A stretch of DNA of 63,947 nucleotides from Anaerolineales bacterium (lineage in GTDB: Bacteria > Chloroflexota > Anaerolineae > Anaerolineales > Villigracilaceae). The position numbers and the translations under genes are program-made. Of this stretch, positions 47,626-55,816 are shown piece after piece; the stretch's first letter is position 1, and each line of letters starts with the position of its first letter. The notes below the pieces were generated by a model. It saw nothing but the letters and a program-made list of their open reading frames with translations. It did not search any database and was not told the DNA's origin. The DNA lies in assembly GCA_016927315.1 (NCBI GenBank), contig JAFGMV010000018.1, positions 1-63,947 on the forward strand, given 5' to 3'.

Positions 47626-49086
47626 TCAATCATTGCTCTGGGGCAGGTCAATATTGTCCAGGATGACCATATCTCCCTGCTGGAGCCCGGAAGTAATTTC
47701 TGCATACAGGTTGTTCTGGATGCCGGTCTGGATCACCGTTTTTGTAGGCTGCCCGTCCTTGAACAGGTAGACGAAACTGTTACCGTAGTCGTCCTGGTGC
47801 AGCGCTTCCACTGGGACCAGCAGGGCGTTCTCCACCTGCCCTCCGGAGACTTCTACTTCGGCGTAGATCCCGATCGGCAGGTTGAAATTCCCACCGGTGT
47901 TGTCGAGCCTGGCGATGGCCCGCACATAGGCGCTGGAAAAGGAGGTGTAAAGTTTGGGGTCCTTTTCTATGACCATACCGGTGAAGACCCGGCCGGGCAG
48001 CAGATCGAAGCGGGCCTGGACAGCGTAGCCCGTTTCAACGCTGCCCCAATAGGTTTCATCCAGGTAAAGTTCCAGGTACGGTTCACTGATATCGGCGATG
48101 GTGATGATCGTTGTCCCGTTTTCGGCGGCGTCGCCGACAATGGCGTTGACTGCCATGACGGTCCCGTCAAAGGGTGCGTAAATGCGGTTCCCATCCCAGG
48201 TCTTCTGGGCTGCCTCCAGCGTAAAGCGTGCATTTTCCAGGGCAGACAGGCCCGAGCCGGTAGCATCTTCCGGGATCTCTTCCCCGGTCAGGGTTTTATA
48301 AAGAGAAACGGCTTCGTTGTATACGGTCTCAGCCTGGATGATGGCGCCGCGCGCCTCCAGGATTTGTGCTTCGGTGGGAGTGTTGAGATACTTTTTCCCG
48401 GTGGAACGGTCTGTGAAGTTTTCAGGCAGATAATATTCTTCCCACGATTCCCAGGCGCCGGTCAGGCTGTCTTGGGCGTAGTCGAGTTTGTACCGGGCTT
48501 CTTCATAGGCCAGCTGCAGTTCTTCATCCTCGGGGGTTTTCTCGGCCTCGGCCCGGGCTTCTGCCGCTTTCTGCTCCGCGCTGGCAACCAATTTTTCCCA
48601 GTAGTAAACGTTCGGGCTGATCAGGTATTCCAGGGTTTCCTGGGCTGTTTTCAGTTCATCCCAGGCGGCTGCCATATCCTGTTTTGCGGCGGCGATGGCT
48701 GTTACCGAGGTCAGCTCTTTCAATTCCCGGTTGGCCTGGATATATTGGATCTTTGCAGCGGTGCTCTTGATCTCGGCCAGCAGGTCGCCAGACTGGACCG
48801 TATCGCCGACCCTGACGTTGATGCCGGTAATGATCCCTTCGGAAGCGAAAGACAGGTTCTCTTCATCGGCCGGGATCAGGGCGCCGTCGCCGCTGGCCGT
48901 TACGCTCAGGGTTCCCCTGCGGACCGGCTGCATCTGCCAGGCCGGGGTTTGTGTTTCCTCCACCGCTTTTTGTTTGGCGAGCTGTCTGACGGCAAGAATA
49001 CCGCCGGTGAGAACTACAACCAGGAGGATCAGGCCGGTGATCCACGTTCCCCTGGATGGTTGCAGGAGTTTCAGCTTCTTGAACAT
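47626..49086 (-). CDS. MacA/HlyD-type periplasmic adaptor (first copy)
   Basis: A 486-residue paralogue of the adjacent 491-residue adaptor with the same order of parts: membrane helix (about 15-33), lipoyl half, long hairpin with the W-E-x-YYLPENFTDRS insert, second lipoyl half, beta-barrel and a C-terminal domain ending LQQGDMVILDNI. The two genes are 39 bp apart, the first of the exporter run. They are diverged across their length, so the duplication is old and may provide a hetero-oligomeric adaptor ring. No outer-membrane factor is encoded nearby, consistent with a monoderm-like envelope. Confidence 0.9.
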   Translation of the reverse strand: MFKKLKLLQPSRGTWITGLILLVVVLTGGILAVRQLAKQKAVEETQTPAWQMQPVRRGTLSVTASGDGALIPADEENLSFASEGIITGINVRVGDTVQSGDLLAEIKSTAAKIQYIQANRELKELTSVTAIAAAKQDMAAAWDELKTAQETLEYLISPNVYYWEKLVASAEQKAAEARAEAEKTPEDEELQLAYEEARYKLDYAQDSLTGAWESWEEYYLPENFTDRSTGKKYLNTPTEAQILEARGAIIQAETVYNEAVSLYKTLTGEEIPEDATGSGLSALENARFTLEAAQKTWDGNRIYAPFDGTVMAVNAIVGDAAENGTTIITIADISEPYLELYLDETYWGSVETGYAVQARFDLLPGRVFTGMVIEKDPKLYTSFSSAYVRAIARLDNTGGNFNLPIGIYAEVEVSGGQVENALLVPVEALHQDDYGNSFVYLFKDGQPTKTVIQTGIQNNLYAEITSGLQQGDMVILDNIDLPQSND

Positions 49087-49277
49087 AAAGATTTCCTTTC
49101 CGCGAGGTTGGCTCGGTCAATGTGCTTTGATCGCTTTCCCAGTATAAGCACAGGATATAAAGAACCTGTCGTAAGGTTGTGAAGGAATTGTGTGGATGCG
49201 GCTTCTCCCGGCTGTTACTGCCCGGCGTGCGTTGGCCGCGGCGCCCTCGAACACGGCTTGCGGGGTTTCCCAAAAGT

Positions 49278-49304
49278 GGCAGCCCTCCCAAGAGGAGGGC
49301 TGCC
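49278..49304 (-). terminator. Terminator of the 199-residue gene
   Basis: An 11-bp perfect stem with a CAAGA loop, followed on the minus strand by ACTTTT, lies 19 bp past the gene's stop and separates it from the exporter genes. Confidence 0.82.
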
Positions 49305-49322
49305 TTGTTGATGTGACCGGGA

Positions 49323-49922
49323 TTATCCCTGGTTGGGCGAGATTGGAGACTCGACTTCTTTCTCAACCGTGCTGATGGTGGCGCCCCCGGGCAGGTCGCT
49401 GGCCGTGACGACCACGCGGACGGTTGCCCTGTACGGGGCCTGGGTCAGGGCGGAATACACCCAGCGCCCGCTGCCAGCCGGTTCTTCCGTTGCCAGACCG
49501 TTCTCCATTAGCTGGTCATTCTCATCTCTCAGGCTGACCTGCACCTGGTTGACGGCAACGTTGTCGTGTGCGTACACAACGATCTCTTCCCCGACGTTGC
49601 CGTTATAGGCCTGCAGGTCGATCTCATCGATCTCCGGAGCATGGAAGTAATCGGCGACCGTCAGGGCGAAGACCGGCAGGCCTTTCTCCGCGGCGGCCTG
49701 TTCGTAGAGCGAGTGCAGCTGGCTGTCTGCCAGCGCCAGCTTGCCATACAGCGCTGCCTGGCGGAAGAGCTCGCGTTGGGCCAGTTGGGCCGGGCTCGGT
49801 TCGATGTTGCTCAGGTCGGGTTTGCGTGCGACGATCACCCGTCCCCGGTAACGTTTGAAGACCAGGTCTCCAATGTTGCCGCGCATTTGCAAGAATACAG
49901 GATTCAGTTTTACGTTTGCCAT
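49323..49922 (-). CDS. Hypothetical protein with Ig-like C-terminal domain
   Basis: A 199-residue protein of a family I have no name for. The N-terminal half is conserved-looking (RGNIGDLVFKRYRGRVIVARKPD, then PAQLAQRELFRQAALYGK). The C-terminal part (about 95-190) reads like an Ig-fold strand series: EIDEIDLQAYNGNVGEEIVV and VNQVQVSLRDENDQL. There is no signal peptide or membrane segment. It stands alone, with its own terminator and an unusual upstream region of tandem repeats and a 28-bp palindrome. Role unknown. Confidence 0.65.
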   Translation of the reverse strand: MANVKLNPVFLQMRGNIGDLVFKRYRGRVIVARKPDLSNIEPSPAQLAQRELFRQAALYGKLALADSQLHSLYEQAAAEKGLPVFALTVADYFHAPEIDEIDLQAYNGNVGEEIVVYAHDNVAVNQVQVSLRDENDQLMENGLATEEPAGSGRWVYSALTQAPYRATVRVVVTASDLPGGATISTVEKEVESPISPNQG

Positions 49923-50056
49923 TGTTTATCTCCTTTTTTGGCGAAAAGAATTGGTGGAGCACGATCTGTACGGGATCGCTGCGCTGCCCGTTGCAGCGCC
50001 AGGCGGATCGTTCCGCGGGGTCGCCGCCCTTTCGACCCCTGTTATAGCCGCATAAG

Positions 50057-50093
50057 ACTCTCAAAAACTATCAAAGACTATCAAAAACTATCA
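50057..50093. repeat. Ten-bp tandem repeats (ACTATCAAAR)
   Basis: Near-identical units actctcaaaa, actatcaaag, actatcaaaa and actatcagg recur every 10 bp, one helical turn, upstream of the 199-residue gene. The spacing suggests a protein-binding array. Confidence 0.6.
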
Positions 50094-50096
50094 GGT

Positions 50097-50124
50097 TTTA
50101 AATCCTCTGCGCAGAGGATTTAAA
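50097..50124. repeat. 28-bp perfect palindrome
   Basis: Positions 50097-50110 and 50111-50124 are exact reverse complements with no spacer. The palindrome lies 4 bp beyond the tandem repeats. It may be an operator or a recombination or phage-type site; its role is unknown. Confidence 0.75.
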
Positions 50125-50375
50125 AAATCACCCCCTCAGGCTGTTTCAGACTGCCGAACGGGTTGTTTTGTTCGGCAGTCCGGCAGTTGAATGGAAACCC
50201 CAAACTGGGGCAGCAGCCAGCCAAATCTAAAATTTCATGGCGCCATACAGGGATGCTTACTCAAGTTACAGAGTGCTGCGAAAATATCTGAACTGAAATT
50301 CTGGTGTTTGAAGGAGCTTTATTGGATCCAGGTTTAGATATTTATGCAAGAAGCAGTAGGTGCAGTAGGTGCACA

Positions 50376-50403
50376 TTGACAGCCCTCCCCTTTAGGGTAT
50401 AAT
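50376..50403 (+). promoter_or_regulatory. Sigma-70-type promoter of tRNA-Lys
   Basis: TTGACA (50376-50381) and TATAAT (50398-50403) are perfect consensus hexamers with a 16-bp spacer. The tRNA starts 12 bp after the -10 box. Confidence 0.9.
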
Positions 50404-50414
50404 ACCCCCCGCAA

Positions 50415-50488
50415 GGCCGACTAGCTCAATTTGGCAGAGCAACTGACTCTTAATCAGTGGGTTCCGGGTTCGAGTCCCGGGTCGGTCA
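50415..50488 (+). tRNA. tRNA-Lys (CTT anticodon)
   Basis: A 74-nt cloverleaf: acceptor GGCCGAC/GTCGGTC, D arm with GGCAGAGC, anticodon arm CTGA-CTCTTAA-TCAG with anticodon CTT, and T arm CCGGGTTCGAGTCCCGG. CCA is not encoded. It reads AAG codons. A perfect promoter and a T-run terminator flank it. It could also be an integration target, since accessory DNA begins downstream. Confidence 0.96.
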
Positions 50489-50493
50489 TACCA

Positions 50494-50530
50494 AAATACC
50501 GCCATTCATGGCGGTATTTGTTGTTTTTTT
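50494..50530 (+). terminator. Terminator of tRNA-Lys
   Basis: A stem of at least 10 bp (50494-50503 with 50510-50519) is followed by GTTGTTTTTTT. Confidence 0.9.
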
Positions 50531-50676
50531 GGGTTGTATGAGGTATCGTTATACCGGCGCTCTCGAAAAAAAATAGTTTTACAGTTAATCTACTTTGCTG
50601 TTAATCGGTGGGTGGCGTTTTCACATCTCGTGTTCATTCTTCTGTAATGCATAATCGTGCGTATAACATTTTAGCT

Positions 50677-50988
50677 TTAATTAGACCTGACCATCCTCAA
50701 ACTCTCTTCTGCGGCTTCTCGTACTTCCTTATCGCTGTCATTTAAAGCTCGCATGAGTGGTTTTTCTGCACGTGAATCTCCGATTTCTCCGAGACCAATA
50801 GCTGCCTCACACCGAACACCAGGATCTTTATCCTTTAGGCTTTGAATGAGTGGTTCAACTACATTTTTATTTCCTGCTTCAACTCCCATTTCAGTAAGTA
50901 CGAGTATTGTTTGTGACCTTGCTTTCTCATATGAAAAAGAAAGCCGCGAAACTCGGCTACCAACTCGTACCCCGTGTTGATGGGGCAC
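50677..50988 (-). pseudogene. HEAT-repeat protein fragment
   Basis: The frame encodes about two HEAT repeats: VVEPLIQSLKDKDPGVRCEAAIGLGEIG and KPLMRALNDSDKEVREAAEESL. These match PBS-lyase-type HEAT proteins that are normally several hundred residues long. The first 20 or so residues (MPHQHGVRVGSRV) do not fit and appear to come from neighbouring unrelated sequence, so only the C-terminal end of the original protein survives. It stands between tRNA-Lys and the group II intron and is probably decayed. Confidence 0.6.
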
Positions 50989-51201
50989 TCATTCCGGCTT
51001 GAACGCCGGGTGATGAGAAAAAGAAAGGCGTCCTCGCCTGGATCCCGAAGGACATCGGGACGGTGGAACGCCTGCTTTGCATTTAATCGGTTACGAAAAA
51101 AACATGTACTTTTTCAAGTTTGTCTTGATTTTCCACGGCTCAGTTCGCTATGACAGAGTTCGGTTGTCCCTTTATGATGGGGGTTTCTGAGAACGCTGTG
51201 T

Positions 51202-53536
51202 GTGCGACCTGTTCGCTCGAAACCACTCGCAAGAGTGGGGGCTGAGCGGCGAAAGTCGCTTGACTTTCGTAACTGCATATCTATGCAGGTCAATGATACC
51301 GTAAAAAGGAGGTCGGTATCACAACAACTCCTGCCTCCTTGGTGAACGGGAGACAGCCCCTTCCCTCGGCGTGCGCCTGGTAAACGCGGGTCGAAAGCGG
51401 GAAGAAAAGCCAGAAAAGTCAAACCGGATGACCGGACTGGTCGGGAAGGCGACTATGGATAAGACAACTAAAGATGCATTGAGGTGTCGTAATTCTCAAC
51501 TAGCCAAAGCCGGATGACAGGCTGGACCCAAAATGGGGAAGGTCTCAAGGTCTATCGGGCACAATGCCGATGGGCGTTCACTTGTAAAGAGACCCGGCAT
51601 AAAGCATCGTCCTAACGTCGCGCGAAATGGATGTGCGGAACAGAGTAACCCGTTTGACGCTCTCCAGAAATGGAGCAGGTGACCAACCGCAAGCCCAAAC
51701 GGGAGAGATTGCCCAAGAAGCTAAAGCCCCAGGGAAAGCCAGGGGATACGCAGACGTGGGCACGGAATACAGGAAGGTAAAGGTACTGGCAGATGTCAGG
51801 TCTTATGGCAGGCGAGCCAACAACTCGCACTGAAGACTGGAAGACGCTCCCGTGGAAGAAATTCCAGCGGAATGTATTCCGCATCCAAAAGCGCATTTAC
51901 CAAGCCCAAACTCGTGGCGACTTCAAGCGTGTTCGCGGGCTGCAACGGCTGCTGCTTCGCTCTTATTCAGCACGATGCCTGGCCGTGAGGCAGGTATCGC
52001 AAGACAACAAGGGGAAGAAAACCCCTGGTGTGGATGGGCTTGCCCGTCTAACACCCCCGCAACGGATGCAGATGGTGGAGAAGTTACGCACTTTCAGTAG
52101 CTCTCCGGCTCCCATTCGCAGGGTCTACATCCCAAAAGCCAGTAATCCAAACGAACGAAGGCCGCTCGGAATACCCATTATGTGTGACCGGGCCGAACAG
52201 GCCCTGGTCAAGCTGGCCCTTGAGCCAGAATGGGAGGCCCGCTTTGAACCCAATAGCTATGGTTTTAGGCCGGGCCGCAGTCCCCATGACGCCATAGAAG
52301 CCATCGTTAGCAACATCTGCCACAAACCCAAGCACGTGCTAGAGGCAGACATCGAAAAATGCTTCGACCGGATCGACCACCAAGCCCTATTAGCCAAACT
52401 CAACAGTTTACCAATCATCAACCGACAGGTGCGCGGCTGGCTGAAAGCGGATATCTTTGAAGATGGGGAAATCTCCCCGTCCGAAGCCGGTACACCGCAA
52501 GGGGGCATAGCTTCGCCTCTCCTCGCCAACATCGCACTGCACGGACTTGAAACCGCCATCTCTACTACCTACGGGAAAAAGCACCGGGTTGTGGTCATTC
52601 GCTTCGCAGACGATTTTGTCATCATCTGCGAAGACTTACCCACGCTCCGGGCCGCCCAAACCCTGGCCGAAAGCTGGTTGGCTTCAATGGGATTGGCCCT
52701 GAAAGCATCCAAAACTTACGTCACGCACACGCTCTACGAGCATGAAGGCCATATAGGTTTTGACTTTCTGGGCTTCACTGTACGTCAATTCCCGATGAGC
52801 AAACATCACAGCAAAAAAGGCTATAAGGTCATCGTCAAGCCAAGCAAGAGGGCACAAATGCGTCACCTGGAACAGGTGGAAAATCTCATTCAAACCCATC
52901 GCGGGAGTAACCAAACTGCGCTCATCGCCGCACTCAACCCGCGCATCCGGGGATGGACGAACTACCACCGCACATGCTCGGCGAAACGCACCTTCAATCG
53001 AATGGATCACCAGCTTTACTGGAAACTAACCAAGTGGGCCAAATGGCAAAACCCGCGCAAGAGCGACGCCTGGCGTAAACAACGTTACTGGCCGCGCAAG
53101 CGCAACCGTTTCGACTTCTCAGACGGGAAAGCCACCCTTGCCAAATACGCAGATACGCCAATCAAACGGCATGTCAAAGTGCAGGGAAGCAAAAGCCCCT
53201 TTGATGGGGATTGGGCCTACTGGATAGACCGATTAGGGAGAGATCTGTCCAAACCCAAACGGGTTGTAACATTGCTGAAAAGACAAGAAGGCCGCTGTAT
53301 GCTTTGCGGACTGCACTTCATGTCAGAAGACCACCTCGAAGTTCACCACCGGGACGGCAACCACAACGACAACATGCCCGCCAACCTGGCCTTACTTCAC
53401 TGTCACTGCCATGATGAAGTCCATCGGACAAAGTGCTCATGACAAGAGCCTGTTTTCTGAAGAGCCGGATGAGGTGAAAGTCTCATGTCCGGTTCGGGAG
53501 TGGCGGTGGGGCGGGTGACTGCCCCACCGACCATAA
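51202..53536 (+). mobile_element. Complete group II intron with reverse transcriptase and HNH
   Basis: About 2.3 kb. The 5' end has the consensus GTGCGACC (51202; a start at 51198 or 51200 is also possible). About 590 bp of structured RNA precede the maturase gene. After the gene come domain V (53462-53495, 34 nt with GAAA tetraloop) and a GC-rich domain VI stem, ending ...CCATAAT. The 3' exon begins TTAGCCCGC, which is the attC core seen elsewhere in the window. The maturase type (N-terminal RVT_N, RT, GIIM, HNH) points to a chloroplast-like (CL) class rather than IIC. A related fragment is at 1852-1949. Confidence 0.88.
51793..53442 (+). CDS. ltrA: Group II intron reverse transcriptase/maturase with HNH endonuclease
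   Basis: A 549-residue intron-encoded protein that helps splicing and reverse-transcribes the intron into new sites. An N-terminal RVT_N-type region (about 15-80) has KRIYQAQTRGDFKRVRGLQRLLLRSY. The RT domain (about 85-330) shows RRPLGIPIMCDRAEQALVKL, YGFRPGRSPHDA, TPQGGIASPLLANI and the catalytic FADD. The maturase X domain holds LNPRIRGWTNYHRT. The C-terminal HNH domain (about 490-545) has CMLCG, VHHRDGN and LLHCHCHDEVH. All key residues look intact, so it is probably active. Start chosen at the ATG giving the full N-terminus. Confidence 0.93.
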   Translation: MSGLMAGEPTTRTEDWKTLPWKKFQRNVFRIQKRIYQAQTRGDFKRVRGLQRLLLRSYSARCLAVRQVSQDNKGKKTPGVDGLARLTPPQRMQMVEKLRTFSSSPAPIRRVYIPKASNPNERRPLGIPIMCDRAEQALVKLALEPEWEARFEPNSYGFRPGRSPHDAIEAIVSNICHKPKHVLEADIEKCFDRIDHQALLAKLNSLPIINRQVRGWLKADIFEDGEISPSEAGTPQGGIASPLLANIALHGLETAISTTYGKKHRVVVIRFADDFVIICEDLPTLRAAQTLAESWLASMGLALKASKTYVTHTLYEHEGHIGFDFLGFTVRQFPMSKHHSKKGYKVIVKPSKRAQMRHLEQVENLIQTHRGSNQTALIAALNPRIRGWTNYHRTCSAKRTFNRMDHQLYWKLTKWAKWQNPRKSDAWRKQRYWPRKRNRFDFSDGKATLAKYADTPIKRHVKVQGSKSPFDGDWAYWIDRLGRDLSKPKRVVTLLKRQEGRCMLCGLHFMSEDHLEVHHRDGNHNDNMPANLALLHCHCHDEVHRTKCS

Positions 53537-53545
53537 TTAGCCCGC
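53537..53545 (-). other. Half attC-like core at intron 3' junction
   Basis: TTAGCCCGC directly after the intron end equals the GCGGGCTAA end shared by attC-like sites 1 and 2. Read on the minus strand it lies 9 bp after the stop of the Nudix gene. The rest of the site is replaced by the intron, which suggests insertion into the attC. Confidence 0.5.
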
Positions 53546-53553
53546 TTTTGTGT

Positions 53554-54234
53554 TCAAGCAAGTAACCCTTTTAGTTTAGCCCGTGTATATGCCGCAATTG
53601 TAAAGCCATCTGTGATTTTGGCGCTTGCTATCATTTCTTCTAATTCCTTTAATGAAACCCAAAGGATACTTTCAATTCCTTCTTCTTCAGATGGCTGACC
53701 AATGGATTTCAATTTAGCATAAAACAACTTCACTTTATTTGCTTCTAATCCAGTATTGTTGTAATAAAGTCCTAAATCAAACAAATTACTAATTTCTCCG
53801 CCAACTTCTTCAAACACTTCTATTTTTGCTTGTTCTTCTGCGGTAATTCCTGCTTGACCAAAACCTCTTGGTACTTCGTAACTCCAAGTGCGTATAGGAT
53901 GGCGATATTGGTGCAGAATTAAATATTTACCATCTTTTTCGCATAACATCACAACACCTTGACCGCCATTTAAGTCTGCACGATTTATTACTCGAAAATA
54001 GCCGCCTACATGACCGCTAGGAAATTCAACAAGGTCTCGTAGAACAACTATATAAGGGTCGTTAAGAACTACTCCAATATCAGCCCATTCTGGAGGTTTT
54101 CCTTCGGATTGCAATTTTGCACGTCTATTCTGTTGCCATTCTTGAACACGACTGCCATCTTTAATTATTTTTATTGGCGCGTCTGTGTTCTCGAATAAAT
54201 CAGAATGTTCTTTCATTATGTTTTCGTATTCCAT
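53554..54234 (-). CDS. Nudix hydrolase (ADP-ribose pyrophosphatase-like), copy 1
   Basis: A 226-residue Nudix protein. The Nudix region near residues 115-140 reads GFGQAGITAEEQ...EVFEEVGGE: the metal-binding E-x2-EE is kept, but the Glu expected at position 7 of the box and the Arg before it are changed. The PRGFG lead-in and GGYFRVINR/GQGVVMLCEK strands resemble ADP-ribose pyrophosphatases. An N-terminal region of about 70 residues (MKEHSDLFENTDAPIKIIKD, then EWADIGVV) is shared with the paralogue at 55.8-56.5 kb. It lies 15 bp downstream of the orphan 514-residue gene. Substrate unknown. Confidence 0.82.
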   Translation of the reverse strand: MEYENIMKEHSDLFENTDAPIKIIKDGSRVQEWQQNRRAKLQSEGKPPEWADIGVVLNDPYIVVLRDLVEFPSGHVGGYFRVINRADLNGGQGVVMLCEKDGKYLILHQYRHPIRTWSYEVPRGFGQAGITAEEQAKIEVFEEVGGEISNLFDLGLYYNNTGLEANKVKLFYAKLKSIGQPSEEEGIESILWVSLKELEEMIASAKITDGFTIAAYTRAKLKGLLA

Positions 54235-54249
54235 GCGACCTCTATAAAT

Positions 54250-55794
54250 TTAACTTTTAGATTGATTGGCTAAATCCTTAACTACAGGCGGGGTTTCTTT
54301 CTTGAACGCTTCTTCGGCTTTGCGAACCAATTGAATTAAAGATGCTTTAGTAACATTCGCTTCATAATTTACAATATCGAGACTGTACCCTAGTTGGCGG
54401 TCTACTTCGTCTCGACCAACAGGAATAAAGTCAACCAGCAAACTTACTGTGTATCCTAAAGCACTGTCTGGCAAATCTATTAACGCAGCAAGGGCGGCAG
54501 CGTAGAAATTGCCAGTCAAATTATGGGCAATCCAAACACCAGCAACTTTGATAGCCATTCTAACTATCATGTTATATTTTTTTTCAATAACAGGTAGGCG
54601 TTTTTGTTTGTAATACCAATCTGCAACTTGTGTATTATAGACTTCGAGTGCTTTTGTGAAGGCGTCCAAATGTTGTAAACTATCAAGCGGTTTCTCTAAA
54701 ATCTCTCGCTGAATCTTGATATATTCTCCCCAACCAGGCAATAACCTTAACTCGTAAATATCCTGTATTTCCAAGTCTTTTAGATATGGCAAATTCAATG
54801 CCTGTTGTGTTCCTTCGACAAAAGTGTGACGAATATTGTTTGAAAGAATATCTATCATTTCATCTCCCTTCCCTACGCCTAAATCAACATCTACGGCTAA
54901 AGCGGAACGCATTGGCATTTCCGAAGGGGTGAACACATATCTTTTCAAACTATCTGCTAAATTTATGTTATATCGTAAATCAAATAATTTTTTCTTCTCG
55001 CAAACGAATGGAGATGTCGTTGGGTCAAGAAAATAACCTTGAGGTATTGAGTTCGGTATATCTTTTCTGCATACAAATTCTTGGTAAAAGTCGTTTCGTG
55101 TCGCAGTACCCTTTTTGTCAATTTGTGTAAGAACAACATCGTGTAATTGACGTTTCCATGTATTCAGTTCACTTGTTAATAAATCAACCTTTTCCCTTCT
55201 TTCTTTCGAATCTCTTCCTGGCAATAATCCGTCCGCTGTTTGTTTCAAAAGTGAAACTGGACGGGCTACAAACCCCAAAAAATATTCGTGAAATTTGTGC
55301 GTCATTAACTGGATTGCAGACTTGTTCTTATCATCATCAATGGCAAATCTGACGCAATTTATTTTATCTACGTCGCGCAAGAGAGATTTGAAAGTTCTAA
55401 CGCCATCTTCATCTAAATCAAAATTTGGCTCGTCTTCTATATTTGATTTATCGTGAAGGTACGGAACAATTGTCCCATCCTTAATGAGTGTTATAAACGC
55501 TTGCCTATTGTTTTGATTGTCTTTTTCATCTTTATAAGAAGAATACAATACACGATTGTTCCACAGAAAGGCTCGATTTATAACAGTTTGCGGAGCGTAA
55601 ACTAAAGCGCGATTTAACTCTGTTCTAGTTGCTTCAGTTCGACTGCTTTGTACCTGTTCATCAGAATATGGAGCATTTTTATCTACCATATAGGAGAATA
55701 TATTGTCTGGCACAAATTGATTATCTAAACATTGTGGAATTACTGCTCCCGCTTCAAGTTTATCGGGGAGGATTATCGCTGTTTTTGTTGACAT
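54250..55794 (-). CDS. Orphan 514-residue protein between two Nudix genes
   Basis: A protein I do not recognise. No signal peptide is seen. A hydrophobic stretch near residues 415-455 (IAHNLTGNFYAAALAALIDLPDSALGYTVSLLVDFIPVG region) might insert into a membrane or form a core helix pair. The rest is charged, with alternating helices, and ends KETPPVVKDLANQSKS. It lies 15 bp upstream of Nudix copy 1 and 22 bp downstream of Nudix copy 2, so the three are one operon inside one attC-bounded cassette. An effector or target whose product the Nudix enzymes control is a possible reading, without direct support. Confidence 0.6.
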   Translation of the reverse strand: MSTKTAIILPDKLEAGAVIPQCLDNQFVPDNIFSYMVDKNAPYSDEQVQSSRTEATRTELNRALVYAPQTVINRAFLWNNRVLYSSYKDEKDNQNNRQAFITLIKDGTIVPYLHDKSNIEDEPNFDLDEDGVRTFKSLLRDVDKINCVRFAIDDDKNKSAIQLMTHKFHEYFLGFVARPVSLLKQTADGLLPGRDSKERREKVDLLTSELNTWKRQLHDVVLTQIDKKGTATRNDFYQEFVCRKDIPNSIPQGYFLDPTTSPFVCEKKKLFDLRYNINLADSLKRYVFTPSEMPMRSALAVDVDLGVGKGDEMIDILSNNIRHTFVEGTQQALNLPYLKDLEIQDIYELRLLPGWGEYIKIQREILEKPLDSLQHLDAFTKALEVYNTQVADWYYKQKRLPVIEKKYNMIVRMAIKVAGVWIAHNLTGNFYAAALAALIDLPDSALGYTVSLLVDFIPVGRDEVDRQLGYSLDIVNYEANVTKASLIQLVRKAEEAFKKETPPVVKDLANQSKS

Positions 55795-55816
55795 TTTATC
55801 TCCTTTGGGATTGGTG

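Larger units (their letters stand above)
49923..50375. other. 453-bp intergenic region with repeats and palindromes
   Basis: The stretch lies between the start of the 199-residue gene and the tRNA-Lys promoter. It holds a 10-bp tandem repeat (50057-50093), a 28-bp perfect palindrome (50097-50124) and a second stem-loop with 10-bp arms around 50149-50180. No gene is seen. Confidence 0.6.

Noticed and set aside
47797..49182. Open frame of 461 codons on the plus strand
   Set aside because: It is antisense to the first adaptor gene and has a low-complexity composition without family motifs.
50057..50093. Possible CRISPR array
   Set aside because: The repeats are only 10 bp and contiguous with no spacers, and no cas genes are in the window.
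50931..51002. Short frame resembling a transposase C-terminus (KKKAAKLGYQLVP)
   Set aside because: Only 23 residues; the similarity is too short to support a call.
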